Source of the DNA: Morganella morganii
GTDB taxonomy: Bacteria > Pseudomonadota > Gammaproteobacteria > Enterobacterales > Enterobacteriaceae
Assembly: GCF_003996855.1 (NCBI RefSeq)
Contig: NZ_NRQY01000001.1
Coordinates: 364,252-428,251 of the forward strand
Direction of reading: 5' to 3'
Length of the DNA stretch: 64,000 nucleotides
Positions 1-7,424 of this stretch are shown here, piece after piece. The first letter of the stretch is position 1, and each line of letters begins with the position of its first letter. A model generated the notes under the pieces. The model was not told the DNA's origin and made no database searches. It saw only the letters and a program-made list of their open reading frames with translations. The translations under genes and the position numbers were made by a program.

Positions 1-220
1 GGGTATCAATACGCTGACAGCGGTGAAAGAAGGGCGTGACTATGCTGTCTGGCACAACTATTATAACTCACCTTATAACGTGATTGCCGCGCAGGTCTTT
101 GCCAAGTGGTTCTATCCGGAGCAGTTTAAAGATCTTGATCCGAAGAAAACCATGGATGAAATGTACAGTCAGTTCCTGGCTGTCGAGCCAACCGGAACAT
201 ACTGGGTCAGCGGTAAATAA
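1..220 (+). CDS. Iron/siderophore ABC transporter substrate-binding protein (C-terminal fragment)
   Basis: Only the last 72 or so codons are present; the gene begins before the window. The fragment reads as the C-terminal lobe of a periplasmic binding protein of the iron-siderophore/haem/cobalamin type, with the late segment NVIAAQVFAKWFYPEQF followed by a short tail ending in SGK. The assignment rests mainly on context: a FecCD-type permease starts 29 bases after its stop, an ATPase gene follows, and a TonB-dependent receptor lies beyond. It would deliver a metal chelate from the periplasm to that permease. The substrate cannot be read from this fragment. Confidence 0.75.
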   Translation, partial: GINTLTAVKEGRDYAVWHNYYNSPYNVIAAQVFAKWFYPEQFKDLDPKKTMDEMYSQFLAVEPTGTYWVSGK

Positions 221-248
221 TTTTAAGTAGTCAGCAGGTATTTGAATA

Positions 249-1346
249 ATGAGTATTACCACAGAAGCAATGCTACAGACTAAGCCGGAACAGGCAGACG
301 GTGAATTAAGCTGTGATGTGAAATCACATTACCGGCGTTTACTGCGCAGGCGGCTGATGTGGATGTTTGCGGTGGTGGCGGTAATACTCTTTACCGTGGT
401 GCTCGATTTCACCATGGGGCCGTCCGGGCTGACCCTTGATGCACTCTGGCAGACCCTGGTGTCGCCGGAAAGTGTGTCCGCGGGCACCCGTGTGATTGTC
501 TGGGAAATTCGCCTGCCGTATGCCCTGATGGCAGTGGTGGTCGGTATGTCCCTCGGCCTTGCCGGGGCAGAGATGCAGACAATCCTCAATAACCCGCTGG
601 CAAGTCCGTTTACCCTCGGCGTCTCCAACGCCGCATCGTTTGGTGCGGCGCTGGCGATAGTCCTCGGGATAGGTATTCCCGGCGTGCCGGATCAGTGGTT
701 TGTCTCCGCGAATGCCTTTATTTTTGCTTTGTTTTCCGCGCTGATGCTTGACGGCATCACCCGCTGGACACGAGTGGCAACTTCCGGTGTGGTGTTATTT
801 GGTATCGCAATGGTCTTTACCTTTAACGCACTGGTTTCAATGATGCAGTTTATCGCCACAGAAGACACCTTGCAGGGGCTGGTTTTCTGGACGATGGGCA
901 GCTTGGCGCGCGCCACCTGGGTGAAACTGGGTGTGATGACGCTGGCCTTTGCTATTCTGCTGCCGATCTCCATGAGTAACTCGTGGAAACTGACCGCACT
1001 GCGTCTGGGTGAAGATCGGGCCGTCAGTTTCGGGATTAATGTCCGCCGTCTGCGTCTCGGTACGCTGCTGCGTATCAGTATCCTGACCGCGCTGGCGGTG
1101 GCATTTGTCGGCCCGATTGCCTTTATCGGCCTGGTCGCGCCGCATATTGCCCGCATGATGTTTGGTGAGGATCACCGGTTCTATCTGCCTGCCAGTGCAT
1201 TAATCGGGGCGCTGGTACTGTCGATGGCATCAATTGCCTCGAAAAACCTGATTCCGGGGGTGATTATCCCGGTGGGTATTGTGACATCACTGGTCGGTGT
1301 GCCGTTCTTCCTGAGCATGATCCTGCGTCATAAAGGGAGCATGTAA
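249..1346 (+). CDS. FecCD-family iron ABC transporter permease
   Basis: 365 residues, the usual size for this family. A cytoplasmic N-terminal stretch of about 35 residues rich in Arg (HYRRLLRRRL) is followed by many hydrophobic segments, consistent with the roughly ten-helix BtuC/FecC fold. Typical family signatures are visible: LAGAEMQTILNNPLASPF near residue 105 and GPIAFIGLVAPHIARMM near residue 285, the latter being the cytoplasmic loop that contacts the ATPase. The stop codon is one base before the ATPase start, so the two are translationally linked. Only one permease gene is present here, so it probably forms a homodimer unless a partner lies upstream of the window. Substrate (ferric siderophore or haem) is inferred from the neighbours. 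Confidence 0.9.
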   Translation: MSITTEAMLQTKPEQADGELSCDVKSHYRRLLRRRLMWMFAVVAVILFTVVLDFTMGPSGLTLDALWQTLVSPESVSAGTRVIVWEIRLPYALMAVVVGMSLGLAGAEMQTILNNPLASPFTLGVSNAASFGAALAIVLGIGIPGVPDQWFVSANAFIFALFSALMLDGITRWTRVATSGVVLFGIAMVFTFNALVSMMQFIATEDTLQGLVFWTMGSLARATWVKLGVMTLAFAILLPISMSNSWKLTALRLGEDRAVSFGINVRRLRLGTLLRISILTALAVAFVGPIAFIGLVAPHIARMMFGEDHRFYLPASALIGALVLSMASIASKNLIPGVIIPVGIVTSLVGVPFFLSMILRHKGSM

Positions 1347-1347
1347 G

Positions 1348-2166
1348 ATGGATTTAAATGCAATGTCTGCTCAGAGCGGGTTAGAAATTAAACACTTCAA
1401 TGCCGGTTATCCGAAACGGAAAATCATTGAAGACCTGAATGTTGAACCACTGCCGCGGGGTAAAATCACCGTGCTGCTCGGGCCGAACGGCAGCGGAAAA
1501 TCCACTCTGCTGCGCTCCCTGGCCGGGCTGAACAAAGCCAAAGGCCAGTTACTGCTCGATGGCCATGACCTGATGCGGATGAATTTTGCCGAACGCGCGA
1601 AGCAGGTGGTTTATCTGCCGCAGACACTGCCTGCGGGTGTGCATCTGCATGTGCTGGAGTCTGTGATTGTTGCACAGCGGGCATCCGGCGGAGTTTCTGA
1701 CCGGGACAGTGAGCAGGAAGTGATGTCTCTGCTGTCACAATTAGGGATTGAACATCTGGCCCTGCATTATCTGGATCAGTTATCCGGTGGTCAGAAACAA
1801 TTAGTCGGACTGGCACAATCATTAATTCGTCAGCCGGCACTGTTATTACTGGATGAACCGCTAAGTGCACTGGATTTAAATTATCAGTATCACGTTATGG
1901 ATTTGGTTCGTCGTGAAACACAACGCCGGAATATTATTACGGTCGTGGTTGTACATGATATTAATATCGCTCTGCGCCACGGCGATCATATATTAATGCT
2001 GAAAGACGGCAATTTAATTGCGGAAGGTGACCCGGAGTCTGTTATTACCCCGGATAGCCTGGCAACGGTTTATGGCGTGCGCGGTCGTATTGAGCACTGT
2101 TCGCAGTCTGTACCGCATGTTGTGATTGATGGTCTGGTGCCGCGCGCGGTTGCCTCACTGGCATAA
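1348..2166 (+). CDS. Iron-siderophore ABC transporter ATP-binding protein
   Basis: 272 residues, typical for a FepC/FecE-type ATPase. In order it has the Walker A motif GPNGSGKST (about residues 46-54), a Q-loop around YLPQ, the ABC signature LSGGQKQ (about residue 144), Walker B LLLLDEP with the following D-loop SALD, and the switch histidine in VVVHDIN. It energises import through the permease encoded immediately upstream (one base apart). The operon order binding protein, permease, ATPase, then receptor matches siderophore uptake loci. The C-terminal 40 residues continue past the core domain, as in FepC-like proteins. Confidence 0.92.
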   Translation: MDLNAMSAQSGLEIKHFNAGYPKRKIIEDLNVEPLPRGKITVLLGPNGSGKSTLLRSLAGLNKAKGQLLLDGHDLMRMNFAERAKQVVYLPQTLPAGVHLHVLESVIVAQRASGGVSDRDSEQEVMSLLSQLGIEHLALHYLDQLSGGQKQLVGLAQSLIRQPALLLLDEPLSALDLNYQYHVMDLVRRETQRRNIITVVVVHDINIALRHGDHILMLKDGNLIAEGDPESVITPDSLATVYGVRGRIEHCSQSVPHVVIDGLVPRAVASLA

Positions 2167-2201
2167 TAAAACCGGTTTATATTACATATCATTTTTGTTC
2201 T

Positions 2202-2222
2202 CTGCGGAATATATTTCCGCAG
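2202..2222 (+). other. Perfect 8-bp inverted repeat between ATPase and receptor genes
   Basis: CTGCGGAA (2202-2209) and TTCCGCAG (2215-2222) flank a five-base loop. No run of T follows on either strand, so it is not a standard intrinsic terminator. It may be an mRNA processing or stabilising stem separating the transporter genes from the receptor, or a protein-binding dyad. The whole gap 2167-2460 is AT-rich and probably carries the receptor promoter. A second small stem (AGGGAT 2392-2397, ATCCCT 2402-2407) sits in the presumed receptor leader. I could not find a convincing Fur box. Confidence 0.5.
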
Positions 2223-2460
2223 GGAGTGATTATATGTACGGTGTGAATAAGCTGCTGTACTGATAATACATTGTTTTTGATGAATTGTTTTTTGATAAAT
2301 CGTTTTTCTGTATAAAAATAAATAGCCTTATAAAAGGTGATAATAAAATAATGTCTGATGCCTGAAATGGCAGGGTCATTATTATTAAAAAAGGGATATA
2401 AATCCCTGAGAGCAAATGTCGATTGTCCATAAATATATTATCTCTTGGAGAATCAAAAGA

Positions 2461-4434
2461 ATGGTTATTTTTTCAAAACGAAAAGTGGCGGTATGTGTTA
2501 TGGCAGCACTCACCGCGCAGGTGATGGCTGCTCAGGCTGCAAATAAAGAAGACGTGATTATGGTGACCACCGCATCCGGCTTCCAGCAGAAAATTGAAGA
2601 TGCTGCGGCAACTATCTCCGTTGTTTCACGCGAACAACTGGAAGATAAAGCGTACCGTGATGTAACGGATGCCCTGAAAGATGTACCGGGCGTTGTGGTT
2701 ACCGGCGGCGGCAGTTCTTCTGATATCAGTATCCGCGGGATGGACCCGAAATACACCATGATTCTTGTGGACGGGAAACGTATCGCCAGCCGTGAAACGC
2801 GCCCTAATAGTGATAACTCCGGTATTGAGCAGGGATGGTTACCGCCGCTGACTGCGATTGATCGCATTGAAGTGGTGCGCGGACCAATGTCTTCACTGTA
2901 TGGTTCGGATGCCATGGGCGGGGTTATCAATATTATCACGCGGAAAGCGCAGGGTGAGTGGCACGCGAGTGTCCGTACCGATGCAACTATTACAGAGAGC
3001 AAGGACAGCGGTAATACAGGACAGGGCAGTTTCTATGCTGCCGGCCCTCTGGTGGATAACCTGCTGAGCATGAAAGTGAACGGTCAGTATTCTCATCGCG
3101 GGGAAGATAACTTCTCGGATGGCTTTAACCGTCAGATTATGACCAGCGGCGGCGGTACACTGACCCTGATGCCGGATGAACAGAACAGCATCGATTTCGA
3201 TTTCAAAAAAGATAATCAGCACCGTGATTCCCGCTGGGAAAAGAGTGCCTCAGAATCAAGCAAAAAGAAAAAATCCAGTGGTTTCAGCAAGTATGAAATG
3301 ACGCAATATGCGCTGACTCATGACGGTAACTACGATTGGGGCAGCATGAACAGCTATGTTCAGCGCAACGAAACCAAAAACCCGGGCCGTAATATGGAAT
3401 ATTACGACACGATTGCCCGTAACCAGACCGTTCTGCCGCTCGGCGACCATATGCTGAGTCTCGGCGGGCAGTATCGTTCTGAGGAGCTGAAAGATAAAGG
3501 CAATAAACTGGATGGTAATAAGCTGGAACGTTACAGCTGGGCTCTGTTTGCAGAGGATGACTGGGCGCTGACCAACGATTTCACTCTGACCGGCGGCCTG
3601 CGCATGGATAAGGATGAAAACTTCGGTACACACTGGACGCCGCGTGTTTATGGCGTATGGCACCTGGATGAGAGCTGGACGGTGAAAGGGGGTGTCTCCA
3701 CCGGTTATCGTTCACCGGATCTGCGCCAGGCAACGGCTTCCTGGGGACAGGCAACCGGCGGTGGTAACTCAAATGCAGTTATCTTCGGTAATCCGGATCT
3801 GAAACCGGAAAAAAGCGTCACTGAAGAGATCAGTGTGCTGTGGAACAATCAGGATAACCTCAATATGAGCCTGACTGTCTTCAACACTGAATTTAAAGAT
3901 AAAATCACAGAAATTCGTCGTTGTGGTACAGGAACTAACATTACCTGTACTGAAAAAGATCCGGACGGAAACACCTATGTCTTCGTCAGTGACCGTATCA
4001 ACGTCGATAAAGCGAATATGCGCGGTGTTGAAGCGATTATGAACTGGCAGATTGTCGATTCTGTTGATCTGACAGCGAACTATACCTTCACTGATTCTGA
4101 GCAGAAGAGTGGTGCTTTCAAAGGCAAGCCGCTGAACAAAACGCCAAAACATATGGCTAACGCCACGCTGAACTGGGAAACCACGCAGGATATCAAAACC
4201 TGGAGCCGGATTAACTTCCGCGGTAAAACCTCGGATTACCTGTCCCGCACCAGCATGAAAACGGGAACCGGTTCGTATGCCACCGTGGATATCGGCGGCA
4301 GTTATCAGCTGAATAAAGACCTGAACTTTGTGGCGGGTGTGTATAACGTACTGGATCGCCGTATTAATACTGAAAATTACGGTGCTACACTCGACGGCCG
4401 TCGTTACAACATTGGTCTGAATTATAATTTCTGA
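2461..4434 (+). CDS. TonB-dependent siderophore receptor, IrgA/FepA-like
   Basis: 657 residues from ATG 2461, chosen over an upstream in-frame start at 2416 because GGAG lies ten bases before it and it opens a signal peptide (basic MVIFSKRK, then a hydrophobic run ending AQAA). A TonB-box-like segment (EDVIMVTT) follows, then the plug domain with typical motifs: DALKDVPGVVV, SIRGMD, MILVDGKR and RIEVVRGPMSSLYGSDAMGG. The remainder is a beta-barrel ending in the aromatic Phe expected for outer-membrane insertion (YNIGLNYNF). It imports a ferric chelate, probably a catechol siderophore by resemblance to IrgA-like receptors; the ligand is not certain. It pairs functionally with the ABC transporter genes upstream. 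Confidence 0.9.
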   Translation: MVIFSKRKVAVCVMAALTAQVMAAQAANKEDVIMVTTASGFQQKIEDAAATISVVSREQLEDKAYRDVTDALKDVPGVVVTGGGSSSDISIRGMDPKYTMILVDGKRIASRETRPNSDNSGIEQGWLPPLTAIDRIEVVRGPMSSLYGSDAMGGVINIITRKAQGEWHASVRTDATITESKDSGNTGQGSFYAAGPLVDNLLSMKVNGQYSHRGEDNFSDGFNRQIMTSGGGTLTLMPDEQNSIDFDFKKDNQHRDSRWEKSASESSKKKKSSGFSKYEMTQYALTHDGNYDWGSMNSYVQRNETKNPGRNMEYYDTIARNQTVLPLGDHMLSLGGQYRSEELKDKGNKLDGNKLERYSWALFAEDDWALTNDFTLTGGLRMDKDENFGTHWTPRVYGVWHLDESWTVKGGVSTGYRSPDLRQATASWGQATGGGNSNAVIFGNPDLKPEKSVTEEISVLWNNQDNLNMSLTVFNTEFKDKITEIRRCGTGTNITCTEKDPDGNTYVFVSDRINVDKANMRGVEAIMNWQIVDSVDLTANYTFTDSEQKSGAFKGKPLNKTPKHMANATLNWETTQDIKTWSRINFRGKTSDYLSRTSMKTGTGSYATVDIGGSYQLNKDLNFVAGVYNVLDRRINTENYGATLDGRRYNIGLNYNF

Positions 4435-4464
4435 TGTAACCATCATTCATTATTATGTGTCTGA

Positions 4465-4499
4465 ACACGGCGCCCTTTCACGGGCGTCGTGTTTTTTTT
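4465..4499 (+). terminator. Intrinsic terminator of the TonB receptor gene
   Basis: An 11-bp GC-rich stem with one G-T pair (left arm 4465-4475, right arm 4482-4492) is followed by a run of eight or nine T. It lies 30 bases after the receptor stop codon. Confidence 0.88.
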
Positions 4500-4665
4500 A
4501 TCGCAGGCAGAGTGACTGATAAATACACGTTCAGCCGGATTTTTTAACGTTTCGGCTATAAATATTCAAAGTTTCGTCACGGAAATTCTGTCGCTAAAGC
4601 GGTATAGAAAAAAATTGCCTGATAAGGGCGAACAAAGCTTGAAATTTATGACAGAGGGGTGCAGA

Positions 4666-4686
4666 ATGCGCCATCCAAAAAAATAA
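4666..4686 (+). CDS. Candidate six-codon leader peptide (MRHPKK)
   Basis: ATG 4666 followed by CGC CAT CCA AAA AAA TAA would encode MRHPKK. A strong ribosome-binding site, GAGGGG at 4654-4659, is six bases upstream, which is unusual for chance sequence. The stop codon is directly followed by a terminator hairpin (4687-4717). Position and size suggest a leader peptide whose translation influences that terminator. It is far too short to be tested by homology. The Pro-Lys-Lys end and basic character could fit ribosome stalling, but this is inference only. Confidence 0.4.
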   Translation: MRHPKK

Positions 4687-4717
4687 CTGATGCATTTATA
4701 CGCATCGGTTTTTTTTT
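4687..4717 (+). terminator. Terminator hairpin, possible attenuator in the plaP leader
   Basis: Stem CTGATGC (4687-4693) pairs with GCATCGG (4702-4708) across an eight-base loop and is followed by nine T (4709-4717). It starts at the base after the stop of the six-codon ORF and lies 300 bases before plaP. Because the receptor gene already has its own terminator at 4465-4499, a second one here more likely ends a short leader transcript or acts as an attenuator. Confidence 0.7.
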
Positions 4718-4817
4718 GCATTAAAATATTGTCACCGACAAAAAAAGGGGCCGATAGGCCGGATAACTGTTTACTGAATTACACCGGACGATAAACACCG
4801 GTATGAGGATGCGATAA

Positions 4818-5027
4818 ATGGCGCAATTTTTCACTTTTGCACCTGTGCCAATCGGCGCTGGCTGCTGCAATGACGACTACGGAGCACGGCGCTCCTGTTC
4901 AGCACTCCAAACCCCTTCTTACTTCACTGCCTACAGGCAGATGCGAAGTCTTCCCGGTAACACGCCATCTGATAGTAGTATCAGTATGATTGTCGGTGTT
5001 ACGGGGGGATTCGCTCATGTCGCATAA
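4818..5027 (+). CDS. Candidate 69-codon upstream ORF overlapping the plaP start
   Basis: This ORF starts at ATG 4818 with GAGGA eight bases upstream and ends at 5027, eleven bases inside plaP (ATG 5017), so translation of the two could be coupled. The peptide starts [19 protein letters not shown] and is rich in Ser, Cys and small residues; I do not recognise it. The transcript can form local stems, for instance GGAGC/GCTCC inside the ORF. It may be a regulatory leader ORF of the permease gene, comparable in principle to polyamine- or ornithine-responsive leaders, or a spurious ORF. Conservation of the peptide in relatives would decide. Confidence 0.4.
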   Translation: MAQFFTFAPVPIGAGCCNDDYGARRSCSALQTPSYFTAYRQMRSLPGNTPSDSSISMIVGVTGGFAHVA

Positions 5028-6394
5028 TTCTGCAATTGATATTGGCCTGAACCGTACAGCTGCCAATAACCGCGTACAACTCGCAAAAACACTGACTCTC
5101 GTTCAGGTTGTCATGATGGGGCTTGCTTACCTGCAACCGATGACCATCTTTGATACCTTCGGGATCGTGTCCGAAATTACCAGCGGTCATGTTGCGACAT
5201 CTTATGCTATCGCACTGACAGCCATTCTTTTTACTGCGCTGAGTTACGGAAAACTGGTTAAACGGTTCCCGTCCGCCGGCTCGGCGTATACCTATGCCCA
5301 GAAATCCATGAGCCCGCATATCGGCTTTATGGTCGGCTGGTCATCACTGCTGGACTATCTGTTCATGCCGATGATCAACATTCTGCTGGCAAAAATTTAT
5401 CTTCAGGCGATTTTTCCGGACTGTCCGCCATGGATCTTTGTCGCGGGTCTGGTTTTCCTGATGACATTATTTAACCTGCGCGGCATCAATGTCGTGGCAA
5501 ACCTCAATACCGGGATTGTCGTGGTACAGGTTGCCGTGATGATTGTGTTTGTCGGTCTGCTGATCCGTGGTGTGTCTGCGGGAGAAGGGGCGGGTACACT
5601 GCACTCCTTCCGTCCGTTCGCCTCCGTTGATGCGGAAATGATCCCGATGATAAGCGGGGCGACGATACTGTGCTTCTCCTTCTTAGGATTTGACGGTATC
5701 AGCTCTCTGTCAGAAGAAACACCAAATGCCGGAAAAGTAATCCCGAAAGCGATTTTCCTGACCGCTCTGATTGGTGGTCTGATCTTTATTTCGGTGTCTT
5801 ACTTCCTGCAACTCTATTTCCCGGATGTGTCCCGTTTCAATAATCCGGAAGAGTCACAACCTGAAATTATGTACATGGTGGCCGGTGCCTTCTTCCAGTC
5901 CATCATTCTGGTATTCTCCTGCGTGACCGTGCTGGCTTCCGGTATGGCGGCACAGGCAGGGGTATCCCGTCTGATGTATGTTATGGGCCGTGACGGCGTT
6001 TCCGGAGAAATTCTTCGGCTACGTGCATCCGAAATGGCGTACCCCGGCACTGAACGTGCTGCTGGTGGGGGTTCTTGCACTGAGTGCGGTCTGGTTTGAC
6101 CTGGTCACCGCAACCGCGCTGATTAACTTCGGTGCTCTGGTGGCGTTCACTTTCGTCAACCTGTCGGTGATTTCACAGTTTTACATCCGCGAGCGCCGTA
6201 ACAAGACGCTGGGCGACCAGATCAACTACCTGCTGCTGCCGATTATCGGTGCTGCGACAGTCACGGTACTCTGGTTCAACCTTGATGCAAAATCGATGGA
6301 ATTAGGACTGAGCTGGGGCGCATTGGGTCTTATCTATATGTTATGGCTGACCCGCCGTTTCCGCCGCCCGATGCCGCAGATGCCGGAACAGTAA
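5017..6394 (+). pseudogene. plaP: plaP-like putrescine/polyamine APC-family importer, frameshifted
   Basis: The protein matches E. coli PlaP (YeeF, low-affinity putrescine importer of the APC superfamily) along its whole length: [19 protein letters not shown] at the N-terminus, [22 protein letters not shown] in the middle, [11 protein letters not shown] and [20 protein letters not shown] late. Start ATG 5017 (MSHN, as in E. coli) follows GGGGGG. The frame breaks at about 5998/5999: codons through GRDG are in one frame, FPEKFFGY in another. The E. coli alignment (DGVFP) indicates two missing bases in a T-rich spot; restoring them gives 459 residues. The product as read would lose about 130 C-terminal residues (the last transmembrane helices). 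Position near sbcB and tmaR fits the E. coli plaP-sbcB-yeeX neighbourhood. A sequencing error is possible. Confidence 0.88.
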
Positions 6395-6420
6395 GTTTTT
6401 AAGCAGTTCTTTATCCCGGA

Positions 6421-6457
6421 AACGGCGCACAGTTTGATTCTGTGCGCCGTTTTTTTA
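6421..6457 (+). terminator. Intrinsic terminator after plaP
   Basis: A perfect 12-bp stem (AACGGCGCACAG and its complement) with a seven-base loop is followed by seven or more T. It begins 26 bases after the plaP stop codon. Confidence 0.9.
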
Positions 6458-6526
6458 TGTGTAATCACGTATAGTAACCTGCTGAAAGTACAGTAAATCA
6501 TAAAAGATAATAATTAAGGGATGCAG

Positions 6527-7312
6527 ATGTATATTGAGCACAGTCTGATGGCAGACTATTTTTATACGGGACTGGCACTGCTGGTGATCGCCTCTTTTGT
6601 GGCCGGGTATATTGACTCTATCGCAGGCGGCGCGGGGCTGATTCTGATCCCTGCATTTATGCTGACCGGTTTGCCGCCGCATATGGCGCTGGGGCAGGAA
6701 AAGCTGGTGAGTTCTGTCGGTACGCTGGCAGCGATTTCCAATTTCATTAAAAACAAATCGGTTTACTGGCAAATAATTCCGGCCGGAACTATTTCATCGT
6801 TCTTCGGGGCCTGGGCGGGCGCGAAAGCGATTATATATCTGCCGTCTGAAACGATTACCTACATTATTATCTGCATGCTGCCGATCGGCCTGCTGGCTGC
6901 GTTCTTTAAAGGGAAACTCGGTGGCGCACAGCCGGGTAACGCGGTACGTAAATCTGTCTGGCTGGTCTTTTTCACCTGCTTTATTGTGGGTTTCTATGAT
7001 GGCTTTTTCGGACCGGGCACCGGCAGTATCTTTATTATCTGTCTGTTTCTGATCAATAACCTCGATTTACTGAAATCCTCCGCTACTTCAAAAATCTTTA
7101 ACCTGGCCTCGAATGTCGGCGGACTGGTCGCCTTTATTATGGCCGGACATATCGCGTTTCTGCTCAGTATCCCGATGATTGCCGCCAGTCTGCTCGGGAA
7201 TCACCTCGGCAGTCAGCATGCCATCCGTACCAATGGTGAGATTGTCCGCAAAATTCTGATCCTGACCGTCGGAATTATGATGGTAACGCTGCTGATCAAC
7301 TTGTTCAAATAA
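6527..7312 (+). CDS. TSUP (TauE/SafE, YfcA-like) membrane exporter
   Basis: 261 residues from ATG 6527; ATG 6521 is possible but abuts the AAGGG ribosome-binding site (6516-6520), leaving no spacing. The signature GYIDSIAGGAGLILIPAFML near residue 25 and its internal repeat FYDGFFGPGTGS near residue 160 are characteristic of the TSUP family, whose two homologous halves each begin with such a motif. About eight hydrophobic segments are visible. Family members move sulfite, sulfoacetate or other small organic anions; the substrate here is unknown. It stands alone between the plaP terminator and the dld promoter, so it is probably transcribed by itself. Confidence 0.85.
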   Translation: MYIEHSLMADYFYTGLALLVIASFVAGYIDSIAGGAGLILIPAFMLTGLPPHMALGQEKLVSSVGTLAAISNFIKNKSVYWQIIPAGTISSFFGAWAGAKAIIYLPSETITYIIICMLPIGLLAAFFKGKLGGAQPGNAVRKSVWLVFFTCFIVGFYDGFFGPGTGSIFIICLFLINNLDLLKSSATSKIFNLASNVGGLVAFIMAGHIAFLLSIPMIAASLLGNHLGSQHAIRTNGEIVRKILILTVGIMMVTLLINLFK

Positions 7313-7339
7313 ACCGGTTTCGTGGTTAATCTGTTAAAT

Positions 7340-7367
7340 TTGTTAAAAATAGTATTTGTATTATAAA
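7340..7367 (+). promoter_or_regulatory. Predicted sigma-70 promoter of dld
   Basis: TTGTTA (7340-7345) and TATAAA (7362-7367) are separated by 16 bases in AT-rich DNA just upstream of dld. The implied transcription start is near 7374, giving a leader of about 50 bases. Pattern match only. Confidence 0.55.
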
Positions 7368-7383
7368 TAAGATAAGAGGCATA

Positions 7384-7407
7384 ATTACTTAATGAACAAT
7401 AAGTAAT
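7384..7407 (+). promoter_or_regulatory. 8-8-8 dyad in the dld leader, candidate operator
   Basis: ATTACTTA (7384-7391) and TAAGTAAT (7400-7407) form a perfect inverted repeat across eight bases. It lies about 10-33 bases downstream of the predicted start of transcription and directly before the GGGGGAAAG ribosome-binding site of dld. It could bind a repressor or form a stem near the start codon. It does not resemble the LldR-type operator I know. Confidence 0.45.
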
Positions 7408-7424
7408 CTGAATCGGGGGAAAGT

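Noticed and set aside
2167-2460. Fur box upstream of the TonB receptor
   Set aside because: Several GATAAT-like fragments occur, but none forms the 7-1-7 or three-hexamer pattern; iron control is likely but not shown.
5990-6005. Programmed +1 frameshift in plaP
   Set aside because: No slippery motif with stop codon or stimulating structure is seen; a two-base loss fits the alignment better.
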